A stretch of DNA of 64,000 bases from Bacteroidota bacterium (GTDB lineage Bacteria > Bacteroidota > Ignavibacteria > Kryptoniales > JAKASW01), in NCBI GenBank assembly GCA_021825585.1, contig JAKAGT010000004.1:1-64000 (forward strand). Direction: 5' to 3'. Of the stretch, positions 17,083 to 26,001 are shown piece after piece (the first letter of the stretch is position 1; each line of letters starts with the position of its first letter). The notes under the pieces are model-generated. The model was given only the letters and a program-made list of their open reading frames with translations. It was not told the DNA's origin and ran no database searches. The position numbers and the translations under genes were made by a program.

Positions 17083-18355
17083 CTTTCTTCCCACCTGATT
17101 CTTCGGATAGTCCGAAGAGAGACTTCATCAGCTTGACCCTGTCCACAAGCGAAGTTCCATCCTCCACATTCTTCAAATTAGTCAGGGGTTCGTGCAAAAT
17201 CTTGTTCACTATGGAGCGGGTGATCTCTTCGACAATTTCTGTATCAGTCCCGTTCATCCTGTTCTTGTTTCGCTTTATCTCGTCGATCCTGATTTTCTCG
17301 ATCTTATCGCGGAGCATTTTGATTGTCGGTCCGACCTCGAGCGAGTTGTACCATTTTATGAAACCGTTCAACTCCTCGTCGACGATTCGTCTCACCGCGG
17401 GGATTTCGGAACGTCTCATATCGAGGTTCTTTTGAACGATCATGTTGAGCGAATCGATGTCGTTCAGGAAAACACTGGCGACCTTCTTCACGCCCGGATC
17501 GACATTTCGCGGGACTCCAATGTCGATTATCAGCAGCGGCCTCGTCTCCCGCCCCTTCATTGCCGCGGCCACGATATCACGCGTCAGGATGTAGTTCGAT
17601 CCGCCGACGCTCGATATGACAATGTCTACCTGTGGAAGCTTCTGGCTCAGGGCATCGAGTGGAATTGCCTCGCCGATACCGAGTTGTTCCACCAGGTTCC
17701 GGGCCCGCTCAAGAGTCCTGTTGGCGACAAACAGCCGGGTGATTTCTTTCGGCTTCAGGTCTTTGGCCGCCAGTTCTGCAGTCTCTCCCGCACCGATAAG
17801 CATCGCGGTTTTGCCCCTGAGGTTGCCGAAGATCTTCTCCGCGAGCTCGACGGCGGCGTAGCTGACAGACACGGCCCCTTCGGAAATCCTCGTCTCAGTC
17901 TTTGCACGCTTGCCCACCTTCAGGGCAACCTGGCAGGCATGATGCAGAACGGTACCGACCATCCCGAGCTCGACGCCGGTGTTGTACGACTCTTTGACCT
18001 GTCCTAGTATCTGAATGTCGCCGAGCATCAGGGAATCGGAACCTGTGGCAACCGAGAAAAGATGTCTTACCGCATCGAAGCCTTCGAAAGTCTCAAAATC
18101 TACCTGAAGTTCCCCGCCGTGGAAATTTTTTCCCTCGCGGATGAGCTGGTACAGGCTGTTGTGAGTCTCCGGCGCTGCAGAGGGCATCAGGTAAAGCTCG
18201 GTCCTGTTGCAGGTCGATACGAGAAGCGATTCGCGCGCAACAGCCTTTATCTTATCGGATATCTCCCGGATCTCTTCCGAACTGTAGTATATCTTCTCGC
18301 GCGCTTCAACGTTCGCGGTTCTGTGGTTTATTGAAACCGCCGTTAATTTTAACAT
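17069..18355 (-). CDS. hemA: Glutamyl-tRNA reductase
   Basis: First committed enzyme of the C5 haem pathway; reduces glutamyl-tRNA to glutamate-1-semialdehyde with NADPH. It has SINHRTANVEAREKI, the active-site cysteine in LLVSTCNRTELYLM, ATGSDSLMLGDIQILGQVK and an NADPH domain with LIGAGETAELAAKDL. The helical C-terminal dimerisation tail is present, at 428 residues. It begins 4 bp after the hemX/ccsA-like gene stop. Confidence 0.97.
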   Translation of the reverse strand: MLKLTAVSINHRTANVEAREKIYYSSEEIREISDKIKAVARESLLVSTCNRTELYLMPSAAPETHNSLYQLIREGKNFHGGELQVDFETFEGFDAVRHLFSVATGSDSLMLGDIQILGQVKESYNTGVELGMVGTVLHHACQVALKVGKRAKTETRISEGAVSVSYAAVELAEKIFGNLRGKTAMLIGAGETAELAAKDLKPKEITRLFVANRTLERARNLVEQLGIGEAIPLDALSQKLPQVDIVISSVGGSNYILTRDIVAAAMKGRETRPLLIIDIGVPRNVDPGVKKVASVFLNDIDSLNMIVQKNLDMRRSEIPAVRRIVDEELNGFIKWYNSLEVGPTIKMLRDKIEKIRIDEIKRNKNRMNGTDTEIVEEITRSIVNKILHEPLTNLKNVEDGTSLVDRVKLMKSLFGLSEESGGKKDEQD

Positions 18356-18359
18356 CTAT

Positions 18360-19190
18360 TTATTGAAAATTGTGAAAACTATGCAAGAATACATTGACAA
18401 TTACCATCGACGCTATCGTCAGAACAAATCCAACCATCGAGACAATGACAACAGTGCGCCCGGTCCATCTCATAGCCTTCCTTGACAGCAGTGCGCTGAA
18501 ATAAATCACCCATACTATGTCCGTGATAATCAATTTCGGATCCGAATATGAAAAGTCGTCGATGGTTTTGGGAAGCCACACATAGCCGATAAGAATCGCA
18601 ATAGTCAGGAAAACGAACCCCAGTATGATCGAAGCGTAACTCAGCTTCTCTAGCGTCTGTAGATTCGGAAGTTTCCTGTAGACGATTCCGAAGCGGCTCG
18701 ACCTGATTTCGTGATACATCATCAGGTACAGGCCTCCGTAGACCGCCGAGATTGCGAGCGCGCTGTAACCGAGCATGGCACTCGCGACATGTATCCCGAG
18801 CACACTCGATTTAAGAACGGGGTTCAAATGCACGTCGTCCTTTATAAACGCGGCCGACACGACATCAAACAGAAATGCCAGGGACAGGATGAATAGCCCC
18901 GTGTCTTTGACCTGAGTCCTGAGCTCGATGAAAAGGTACGCACCGCCGATAGTCAGCGAAATAATGCTCATTATCTCGAATACGGACGTCACGGGAGGAT
19001 GTCCGGTCAGCAGCGTCCTCGAGAAAAGGTAGACCACCTGCACAATCAGCGTTGCGACCAGGAATTTCGTCCTGTTCCGAATCCCGAACTGTTCATCCAG
19101 AAAAAAAGCCAGTCCGTAAAGAAAGAGAGTGAACAGGTATAGAACCGGCAGGGAAATTTTCAGCAAATCCACAAAATATTCCAACATCAT
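18360..19190 (-). CDS. HemX/CcsA-like cytochrome c assembly membrane protein
   Basis: An integral membrane protein of about 276 residues with eight predicted helices. It belongs to the cytochrome c assembly/HemX group (PF01578-like): SRTLLTGHPPVTSVFEIMS, then GIHVASAMLGYSALAISAVYGGLYLM, with histidines on helix edges. HemX-type proteins sit beside hemA and may modulate its level or handle haem. The WWD motif of true CcsA is not obvious. I chose the ATG at 19190; a TTG-started extension to 19217 is less likely. It heads the haem operon. Confidence 0.85.
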   Translation of the reverse strand: MMLEYFVDLLKISLPVLYLFTLFLYGLAFFLDEQFGIRNRTKFLVATLIVQVVYLFSRTLLTGHPPVTSVFEIMSIISLTIGGAYLFIELRTQVKDTGLFILSLAFLFDVVSAAFIKDDVHLNPVLKSSVLGIHVASAMLGYSALAISAVYGGLYLMMYHEIRSSRFGIVYRKLPNLQTLEKLSYASIILGFVFLTIAILIGYVWLPKTIDDFSYSDPKLIITDIVWVIYFSALLSRKAMRWTGRTVVIVSMVGFVLTIASMVIVNVFLHSFHNFQ

Positions 19191-19309
19191 TTCATAAGTT
19201 AGGAAAGGGTGCCCCAAACTTCAACACCGCCTCGAGCGCACCCGGACGCCATTTGTCTACTAAAGTTGAACTCAGACTTGACTTATAATTTGCTTGGGAA
19301 TAAATTTCA

Positions 19310-19738
19310 ATGTCAATGAAGTATCTGATAGGTTTCTTCGCGATAGCGCTGGCTGCGTTCATGCCGAGTTCCTCCGTAACCTTCCAGGATGCGCGGGGTT
19401 CGGCAGATCCGAATTCCAACAGCATAACTCTTCAGTGGTCCACCCTGACAGAGGACGGCGTGAAGGACTTCGTAATCCAGAAGGCATCCCAGCTCAACGG
19501 ACAGTACAGCAATATCGGCACCGTGTCCGCCAAAGGTGCCGGAACTACTTACCAGTACGTCGATGCCGGCATTTACAAGACGACCTCCAGCACACTCTTC
19601 AAATACCAAATCGTGGCACAGGACATAAGCGGCAATTCCATCGGTTCGGCTCAATGTCTTGTCGAATATACATTCTCACAAAGTCTCTCCGGCGTGGCAC
19701 AGCGAACCTGGGGCAGCATCAAAGCAATGTTTAGATGA
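19310..19738 (+). CDS. Secreted FnIII-like single-domain protein
   Basis: 142 residues. A signal peptide (YLIGFFAIALAAFMPSSS) is followed by a fibronectin-III-like fold: ITLQWSTLTEDGVKDFVIQK, then YQYVDAGIYKTTSSTLFKYQIVA-like strands. That pattern is common in exported proteins of Bacteroidota/Ignavibacteria. Its stop overlaps the ATG of the SpoIID-like gene, so the two are coupled. It could be an accessory to that enzyme or a surface adhesin; the sequence does not decide. The divergent gap to the haem operon is about 120 bp. Confidence 0.75.
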   Translation: MSMKYLIGFFAIALAAFMPSSSVTFQDARGSADPNSNSITLQWSTLTEDGVKDFVIQKASQLNGQYSNIGTVSAKGAGTTYQYVDAGIYKTTSSTLFKYQIVAQDISGNSIGSAQCLVEYTFSQSLSGVAQRTWGSIKAMFR

Positions 19739-21030
19739 TTTCCCGAAAGGGAACCCTCCAATTTCTCGCTGTCATATTCTTCTCCATCTTGTTCTCCGTT
19801 GCTGCCTTCGGTCGGCCGATCTTTACTTATACAAGCCAGCCGAATATCAGGGTGAGTTTGAGGGGCAATCTTAAGACCTTGTCTCTCCATGTTTACGGGG
19901 CCTTCAAGCTGAAGTATCAGGACATTCCGATAAACGAGATTGAAAACACCGGAGTGACGTTCGTTTTTTCCGATGAAGGGACGCCCGAGGCGCATCTTCC
20001 CAACCAGGAGCTGAAGTTCTTCTCTCCGATAACTATAGAGCCTTCATCCGAAGCGAATGCCGGCAGCGATACGGCTTCTTCCGGTCCGGGCATCAGATTT
20101 TCGTCGGAGACTTATCCCGGTACGATGGAGATAATTCCCGAGAGCGACGGAACGTTCAGACTCCTGAACATAGTGCCGCTCGAAACATACCTTCGCGGCG
20201 TTGTGCCGAACGAGCTGGTCAACCACATGACGCAGAACGAGCTCCAGGCATGCATGGCGCAGGCAATCGCTGCGAGAAACTTCGCCTTCTACAGGCTGAC
20301 GACCAGGGATTCGAGTCAGTTCGACGTTTACTCGGACACGCGCGACCAGGTGTACTCGGGAGAGGAGAGGTACCAGCCGCTCGCAGACAGCGCCGTCGAG
20401 TTGACCTCAGGAATGATCGTGGAATATGACGGACAACCCGCCAGGTGTTTCTTCCATTCCACATGCGGAGGACATACCGAAGACGTCCGCAATGTCTGGC
20501 AGGGCCAGCCTTCACTTGCATACCTTAGGGGAGTCTCGGACACCGACTCGGTTACCGGCCAGCCCTTCTGTATCGATTCACCGCAGTTCTCCTGGACGGC
20601 AACGTTTACGGGGCGTGAACTTACCAGGCTGGTAAAAGCCAACCTCTCCTTCGCGAGCCCCGTCTATGCAGGCAGACGCGTGACGGGAGAGGTAAGCGAT
20701 TTGAAGGTTCTCGACCGGTTCAATTCCTCCCGCGTTGACACGCTCGCGATAACAATGGACAACGGGGATGTGTACTACGTCAGAGGAGATCGCACGCGCT
20801 ATCTCTTCCGGGACAAAAACGGCACAATTCTCCGGAGCAGCATGTTCAGTATAAAGACGGACAGGAATTTCGGCGGTAATGTCGATAAGGTTACAATAAA
20901 CGGGCGTGGTAACGGCCACGGGGTGGGAATGTGTCAATGGGGCGCGCTCGGGATGTCGAAACTTGGTTACACTTACCTGCAAATTCTGTCGCATTATTAT
21001 CCCGGAACAGTGGTAAAGAGAGTATACTGA
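19735..21030 (+). CDS. SpoIID/LytB-domain protein
   Basis: 431 residues with a signal peptide (FLAVIFFSILFSVAAFGRP). The SpoIID/LytB domain shows LETYLRGVVPNELVNHM, AQAIAARNFAFY, the FFHSTCGGHTEDV block, and the C-terminal RGNGHGVGMCQWGALGM. SpoIID proteins are glycan-strand lytic transglycosylases that trim peptidoglycan lacking stem peptides. They occur in non-sporulating Gram-negatives, where the role is cell-wall remodelling. The stop TGA shares one base with the next ATG (TGATG), so translation is coupled to the Maf gene. Confidence 0.92.
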   Translation: MISRKGTLQFLAVIFFSILFSVAAFGRPIFTYTSQPNIRVSLRGNLKTLSLHVYGAFKLKYQDIPINEIENTGVTFVFSDEGTPEAHLPNQELKFFSPITIEPSSEANAGSDTASSGPGIRFSSETYPGTMEIIPESDGTFRLLNIVPLETYLRGVVPNELVNHMTQNELQACMAQAIAARNFAFYRLTTRDSSQFDVYSDTRDQVYSGEERYQPLADSAVELTSGMIVEYDGQPARCFFHSTCGGHTEDVRNVWQGQPSLAYLRGVSDTDSVTGQPFCIDSPQFSWTATFTGRELTRLVKANLSFASPVYAGRRVTGEVSDLKVLDRFNSSRVDTLAITMDNGDVYYVRGDRTRYLFRDKNGTILRSSMFSIKTDRNFGGNVDKVTINGRGNGHGVGMCQWGALGMSKLGYTYLQILSHYYPGTVVKRVY

Positions 21031-21608
21031 TGAAGCTCCCTCATATTTATCTCGCATCCAGATCACCCAGACGACGCCAGATGCTGGAGATGGTCGGAAT
21101 ACAATTCACGCTGATAGACATAGAGGTCGACGAAGACAACCATTTCGCCGATAACCCGCGCGAGTACGTCATAACCCTCTCGGGCAAAAAGGCCGAGGAA
21201 GCCGCAAAGAGGATCTCAAAGGGAATTGTCGCCACCGCCGATACCATCGTCTATCTGGACGGCAAGGTAATGAACAAACCGGCAGACGAAGAAGATGCGC
21301 GGAGGATGCTCGGCCTGCTGAGCGGGAGGACGCACCAGGTTTATACCGGCTTCACACTTTTAAGCGTACCTGACGGAAAGATCGTGCAGGATTGCGGCAT
21401 GACCGACGTGACGTTCAGGCAGCTGGACCGTGAAGAGATAGACGAGTACGTGCGTTCAGGAGCACCCATGGACAAAGCCGGCGCTTATGGAATCCAGGAC
21501 GATCTCAGCGCACTGTTCGTGGAGAGAATAAACGGCGATTTTTACAACGTGGTTGGACTACCGCTTCCAAGGTTTTATCTTGCATTGAGGAACTTCACCA
21601 ATGCTTAG
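21030..21608 (+). CDS. Maf-family nucleoside triphosphate pyrophosphatase
   Basis: Starts MKLPHIYLASRSPRRRQML, the Maf signature (SxSPRR). It contains ATADTIVYLDGKVMNKP and DKAGAYGIQDDLSALF, the two conserved catalytic blocks with the DK and Q residues. About 192 residues, as usual. Maf proteins hydrolyse dTTP/UTP or modified NTPs to monophosphates as house-cleaning enzymes. I chose the ATG at 21030, which overlaps the preceding TGA. Its end overlaps the flippase-like gene by 8 bp. Confidence 0.95.
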   Translation: MKLPHIYLASRSPRRRQMLEMVGIQFTLIDIEVDEDNHFADNPREYVITLSGKKAEEAAKRISKGIVATADTIVYLDGKVMNKPADEEDARRMLGLLSGRTHQVYTGFTLLSVPDGKIVQDCGMTDVTFRQLDREEIDEYVRSGAPMDKAGAYGIQDDLSALFVERINGDFYNVVGLPLPRFYLALRNFTNA

Positions 21609-22563
21609 CAAGTTTCGCGGCAAACTTTTTATTTCCATAGCAATAGCTGCTCTTATCGGGGTGGCATTCTCCCTCTTTGCAAACACGGAGCACCTCAAGG
21701 AAGCATTTGCCACGTTCGCCTACGAGCTCCTCCCGATCATCCTTGCCCTTACCGTAATAAATTACCTCATGCGCTTCGTCCGATGGCAATTCTATCTTCG
21801 TGCGCTAAGGATAGAAATTCCACGATCGGAGAGTCTCGGTGTCTTCATGTCATCACTATCGATGGCCGTCACTCCGGGAAAGATGGGCGAATTGGTGAAA
21901 TCTTATTTCCTTAAATCGCTCCATTCCATCCCGATGAGCAAGTCTGCTCCCATAATCCTCGCCGAACGAATTACCGACGTCCTCGCACTTCTCATAATAT
22001 CGATGGTCGGCGCCTACTCCATCGGATACGAGAAGAAAGTCATCGTGGTGTTCGGCCTCATACTCCTGGCCGGTATCTCCGTCATAGCGAACCGCACCAT
22101 GTCGATGAAAATCATAAGGTTTTCCCAGAGATTTCGGTTCGTGGCGAAGTGGATCAAACTCATCGAGACGGCATACGAAAGCTCGCATACGCTCCTCATG
22201 GGCCGGGTATTGACTGTCTCGACTCTGTTGGGGCTTGTCGCGTGGTTCTCCGAGTGCATCGGCTTCTTTTTCGTTCTGGACGGACTCGGTGTTCACCTGA
22301 AGCTCCTGTCGGCCGCATTCATCTATGCTTTTTCCACGGTCGTCGGAGCAGTCTCATTCCTGCCCGGCGGACTCGGTGCAACCGAGACCTCTCTGGCGGG
22401 ACTCCTCATACTGGCAAAGATTCCCAAGGGAGCTTCGGTGGCGGCAACATTCATAATCCGGGCCTGCACACTCTGGTTCGCTGTCATAATTGGCGCGGGA
22501 GTGCTATCTTACATGCAGAGAAGGTATGCTGTGAGTCTCAACGAGAGATTCGAGAACAACTGA
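21601..22563 (+). CDS. LPG-synthase-TM/flippase-like membrane protein (UPF0104)
   Basis: 320 residues with seven or eight predicted helices. It matches the AglD/MprF transmembrane family: NYLMRFVRWQFYLRAL, SLSMAVTPGKMGELVKSYFL, AERITDVLALL and AVSFLPGGLGATETSLAGLL. These proteins are thought to move lipid-linked molecules across the membrane. The substrate is unknown. It is the last gene of the coupled FnIII-SpoIID-Maf-flippase set, which hints at an envelope role. Confidence 0.88.
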   Translation: MLSKFRGKLFISIAIAALIGVAFSLFANTEHLKEAFATFAYELLPIILALTVINYLMRFVRWQFYLRALRIEIPRSESLGVFMSSLSMAVTPGKMGELVKSYFLKSLHSIPMSKSAPIILAERITDVLALLIISMVGAYSIGYEKKVIVVFGLILLAGISVIANRTMSMKIIRFSQRFRFVAKWIKLIETAYESSHTLLMGRVLTVSTLLGLVAWFSECIGFFFVLDGLGVHLKLLSAAFIYAFSTVVGAVSFLPGGLGATETSLAGLLILAKIPKGASVAATFIIRACTLWFAVIIGAGVLSYMQRRYAVSLNERFENN

Positions 22564-22748
22564 CTTCCGGAATGCAGAGTTGAGTTTAAGGTTATTGAAC
22601 AGGCTGAATGGTCCGAGTAAGAAATCTATGAGGCGCGTGTTCTCTATGCTTGGTTGTTTTCTCCGTACAGGTTTGGCTCCCGAAGTTTAGCTTTATCAGG
22701 TCCCCGGCTCGGGCCGGATTCCGGGGAGAAGAATGGCAGTTGAAATGC

Positions 22749-22765
22749 TTACAGGCCGCCTGTAA
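22749..22765. promoter_or_regulatory. 17-bp palindrome upstream of the B12-binding gene
   Basis: TTACAGGC and GCCTGTAA are exact inverted 8-bp arms around one C, 35 bp before the ATG of the mutase subunit. It looks like a dimeric repressor site or a small hairpin. No regulator gene is adjacent. Confidence 0.4.
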
Positions 22766-22799
22766 AACAAGCGCTCTCCAATAGTACGAAAGGGTTGCG

Positions 22800-23222
22800 A
22801 TGGAAAGAAAAATTCGAGTCTTGATCGCAAAGGCCGGGCTCGACGGGCACGACAGAGGGGCTAAAGTGGTTGCAGCGGCGTTGAGAGATGCCGGGATGGA
22901 GGTCATCTATACCGGGTTGCGCCAGACTCCGGAAATGATCGTAGAAGCGTCGATACAGGAAGACGTGGACGTCATCGGTATAAGCCTCCTAAGCGGCGCA
23001 CACATGACGATATTTCCCAAGATTCTCGGCCTCATGAATGAAAGGGGAATGGAAGGCGTCCTCCTCTTCGGCGGAGGAATAATTCCCGACAAGGACATCA
23101 AGACTCTAAAGGATCTCGGTGTGGGCGAACTGTTCACACCCGGTACGCTGACTTCAGATATAGTGATTTACGTTCGTAATTGGGCAAAAGAACACAAAGG
23201 AATCAACTTGGAGTCAAAATGA
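22800..23222 (+). CDS. Cobalamin-binding subunit of methylmalonyl-CoA-mutase type
   Basis: A 140-residue stand-alone B12-binding domain. DGHDRG at 15-20 supplies the DxHxxG motif, whose His17 would ligate cobalt. ISLLSGAH and [18 protein letters not shown] with a C-terminal FTPGT complete the fold. It matches the small subunit of split methylmalonyl-CoA mutases, but no large subunit is in the window. The last codons overlap the following ATG, so it is coupled to the methyltransferase gene. The PduO adenosyltransferase at 2.4 kb could supply cofactor. Confidence 0.93.
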   Translation: MERKIRVLIAKAGLDGHDRGAKVVAAALRDAGMEVIYTGLRQTPEMIVEASIQEDVDVIGISLLSGAHMTIFPKILGLMNERGMEGVLLFGGGIIPDKDIKTLKDLGVGELFTPGTLTSDIVIYVRNWAKEHKGINLESK

Positions 23223-24286
23223 AAAGCGATCCGCTTCAAAAACTAGCTGAGAGATTAAACTCTCTCTCGGTCGACAGCTTCTGGGACGTCGGAAGATTCA
23301 TCGTCGAAAAAGTCCTGCCATATGCAAAGTCAAACAAATTGTCGGAGGAAGAACTCTACAGGGTTCTGACATCCTACCCGGGATTCAAGTTTCAGCCGAC
23401 ACTCCTCAAGCAGTGCCAGATGTACTTCACTTACTATCCCGATCTGAAGAGGAGAAGGCTTCCGGAGAACTTCTACTTCGAACTTGCCACGAAAGTCTCG
23501 GACGAAGAGAAGCGAAAAGATTACGAGAAGGAATCGCTGCAGAACAAGTGGACTATTGCCGAACTGAGGAAGAAGATACGCGAGGACGTGTTGACCGAGC
23601 GCGAGTCGGAACGAACGAAGTTCGGCTTCGATTTGAGAAATTCAAACGTGTGGAACTTCGACGTTCCGGATCCCCGTTTCGGAAGGTCGGGCTACAAAGG
23701 AAGAATCGCCGGGCAGATTGTGGCAAATGCGATTTATCACTATACCGATCACGGTGCATTCATCGTAGATCCATTCGCCGGCAGCGGGACGCTCGGAGAT
23801 GTCATTGACAAGATATCTTATTTCGGCGACCGCCGCTATCAGATGTTCGATAACGAGCCTTCCGACGATAGGATTAAACAGAACAACATCTTCCTGACGG
23901 GCATACCGGTCGAGACTAATTCGGTGGATTACCTATTCATCGATCCCCCCGAGGAAATTTACTCCGGGATTGAGGACCTGACCGTCGCCCTTTCGAATTT
24001 CAAGATGAAGTTCAAGACGATCTTCAGGGAAGCCAACAGGGTCCTTAAAATCGGCGGCAAGGTTTCCGTAGTAGTCGCGCCTGACGCGGGAGAAGCGGGC
24101 GTCGCGGACTACCCGTTTGAAGTGCAGCGAATGTTTACCGACGCCGGTTTCCGGATCGCAGGAAAAGTCTATCTACCGACACGTTCGGCGAGGAGATTCA
24201 ACTATTTCGAGAAGAAACCCCTCGTCGCCGAAATGACGGAGTTCATTACACTGGAAAAACAGCAGGAGCCCCAGAAAGCAGGCTAG
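23219..24286 (+). CDS. DNA-methylase-like SAM methyltransferase
   Basis: 355 residues from the ATG at 23219, which overlaps the TGA of the B12 gene. The N-terminal 120 residues are helical and resemble the DUF1016-type N-terminal region ([17 protein letters not shown]). The C-terminal half carries DPFAGSGT at 184-191, a SAM-binding motif I of DNA methylases, and DPPE at 242-245 in place of the usual DPPY/NPPY, then a Rossmann methyltransferase body ([17 protein letters not shown]). No restriction gene is near. Target nucleic acid, if any, is unknown. The unexpected coupling to a B12-binding subunit is discussed in the findings. Confidence 0.7.
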   Translation: MKSDPLQKLAERLNSLSVDSFWDVGRFIVEKVLPYAKSNKLSEEELYRVLTSYPGFKFQPTLLKQCQMYFTYYPDLKRRRLPENFYFELATKVSDEEKRKDYEKESLQNKWTIAELRKKIREDVLTERESERTKFGFDLRNSNVWNFDVPDPRFGRSGYKGRIAGQIVANAIYHYTDHGAFIVDPFAGSGTLGDVIDKISYFGDRRYQMFDNEPSDDRIKQNNIFLTGIPVETNSVDYLFIDPPEEIYSGIEDLTVALSNFKMKFKTIFREANRVLKIGGKVSVVVAPDAGEAGVADYPFEVQRMFTDAGFRIAGKVYLPTRSARRFNYFEKKPLVAEMTEFITLEKQQEPQKAG

Positions 24287-24368
24287 ACGGGCCAGCTCGC
24301 GTTTCCGTCGACCGATCCCCCGTGCCTTCAGGCCTTCACGCGGCCGTGCTGCCCTTTGTCCGGCCGGC

Positions 24369-24986
24369 TCAATTCCCCGGTAAAATACTCTTGAAGGGGA
24401 TTGCACCTTCCCTTACCAGCTGAATCTCTCCCTTTGTGACATCCACAACCGTGGAAGGAGTCTGCGAGACAAGCTCACCCGCGTCCACGATCAAGTCCAC
24501 AGCGTTGAGAACTTTTCTATTTATCATGTCGATGCGGTTCGGGTTAGGCTCACCCGACAGATTTGCACTGGTAGAAGTGATCGGAATCCGGCAGATTGCC
24601 AGCAGCTCGCGGCAGAAATGGTCGCTCGAGAGCCTTATGCCGAGCTTGCCCGAGTTGGCCGTTAGAATCGTCGAGACTATTGGAGACGCCTTAAACACAA
24701 TTGTCAGGGGACCGGGCCAGAACTTCTCCATCAACTCTCTTCCCACATCCGGAACGTCCAGTACAAGCTCGTCCAGTGCATCCACCCCGGGTATGAGGAC
24801 GAGTATAGGATTGGACTTGGGTCTGGATTTTATCTGGTAGACTCTCTCAACAGACTTCGCTTCCAGTGCGTTCGCTCCGAGTCCGTAGATTGTCTCGGTA
24901 GGATAGACTATGACCCCGCCGTTTAATATCACCTGGGCTGCCCTCGTCACGTTTCGCTCCGAATCCGCACCGACAATCTTAGCCAT
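24369..24986 (-). CDS. tsaC: L-threonylcarbamoyladenylate synthase (Sua5/YciO/YrdC)
   Basis: Makes threonylcarbamoyl-AMP for the t6A37 modification of ANN-decoding tRNAs. It has GGVIVYPTETIYGLGANA, YQIKSRPKSNPI and SANLSGEPNP, the ATP/Thr pocket motifs. About 205 residues, the short TsaC form without the Sua5 C-terminal domain. I chose the ATG at 24986 (MAKIVG), preceded by GGAGAGGGAAG. It starts within the end of the heptosyltransferase gene. Confidence 0.95.
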   Translation of the reverse strand: MAKIVGADSERNVTRAAQVILNGGVIVYPTETIYGLGANALEAKSVERVYQIKSRPKSNPILVLIPGVDALDELVLDVPDVGRELMEKFWPGPLTIVFKASPIVSTILTANSGKLGIRLSSDHFCRELLAICRIPITSTSANLSGEPNPNRIDMINRKVLNAVDLIVDAGELVSQTPSTVVDVTKGEIQLVREGAIPFKSILPGN

Positions 24987-26001
24987 CTTCCCTCTCCAAA
25001 AGTTCAAATGCTATACGCACGACTTCCTCGGGCATTATTCTCATCATACAAGCAAAAGTACGTGTCGGGCAAGAATGGCCCCCATGCAGGGTACAGGGGC
25101 GGCATCCGAGATCATTCGTCTCAATGACCACCGACTTCTCGTGGTACGGAAAAAAGCCGAAGTCTCTTATCGTGGGACCGAAGATAGCTACGGTGGGAGT
25201 ATTGAAAGCCGACGCCATATGGACCGGCGCAGAATCGTTTGCAATTAACAGGGAAGCGCGCCGTATGATTTCAGCCGACGTCATGACGGGGAATTCGCCG
25301 ATCGCCGGTACTACGCCCTCGCCGTTCCCGGCAAAACTCTTGACCAAACCAATATCCTTCTTTCCACCAACGAGTATAACACTGCCGAATCTCCGGAGCA
25401 ATCTACCGGCAACCTCGGACATCCTTTCCACAGGATACCGCTTCGTCTCCCATACTGTCCCGGGCGCGATCACCGCATACGGCAGCGCAATCCCGTTCCG
25501 GGCGAGAAAGTCGTCAACCTGCTTCGCTTCTTCATCTCCCGGGTAGAGTCTCGGCGCTTCCCTGCCGGCGGTGATTCCAAGAGGAGCAAGCAGCGACAGG
25601 CTGCGATCCACGTCATGGACGCCGAACCTCCACGGCATAAGATCGGTGAAACTTCTTCTCAAAGCCGAGTTATCGAACCCGACCCTTACCTCCGCACGAG
25701 TCCCCGAAGACAACAAACAGCTTCTTAGTGAACGGTGCGGCGAGAGCACGATGTCATAGCGCCTGGCGCGAAGCTCCCTCATGAGCCGGAGGAAAGCCGG
25801 AGGTGATTTATGCCGATGATGCTTGTCAAAGACCAGCGCCTCCGCGATATCGGGATGATTCTTCAGGACAGATGAAGTCTCGGGAATAACAAGGACATCG
25901 ATGAGGATACCGGGTACGCTCTTCTTCAGGACCTGCACCAGTGGCAACGTGAGTATGACGTCCCCGAGAAATGCCGTCTGGATTACGAGGGCCCGCTTCA
26001 T
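24979..26001 (-). CDS. waaF: Glycosyltransferase family 9 heptosyltransferase
   Basis: 340 residues, GT9: N-terminal RALVIQTAFLGDVILTLPLVQVL (trimmed), APGTVWETKRYPVERM (nucleotide-sugar binding) and a C-terminal NDSAPVHMASAFNTPTVAIFG. GT9 enzymes transfer heptose from ADP-heptose to the lipid A core in the inner membrane's cytoplasmic face. The ATG overlaps the stop of the LpxL-like gene by 4 bp. The exact acceptor position (WaaC or WaaF type) cannot be fixed from sequence. Confidence 0.88.
   Translation of the reverse strand: MKRALVIQTAFLGDVILTLPLVQVLKKSVPGILIDVLVIPETSSVLKNHPDIAEALVFDKHHRHKSPPAFLRLMRELRARRYDIVLSPHRSLRSCLLSSGTRAEVRVGFDNSALRRSFTDLMPWRFGVHDVDRSLSLLAPLGITAGREAPRLYPGDEEAKQVDDFLARNGIALPYAVIAPGTVWETKRYPVERMSEVAGRLLRRFGSVILVGGKKDIGLVKSFAGNGEGVVPAIGEFPVMTSAEIIRRASLLIANDSAPVHMASAFNTPTVAIFGPTIRDFGFFPYHEKSVVIETNDLGCRPCTLHGGHSCPTRTFACMMRIMPEEVVRIAFELLEREDG

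Noticed and set aside
22564-22799. Cobalamin riboswitch upstream of the B12-binding gene
   Set aside because: No B12 box or the conserved core of the class was found in the 236-bp gap; only the palindrome is visible.
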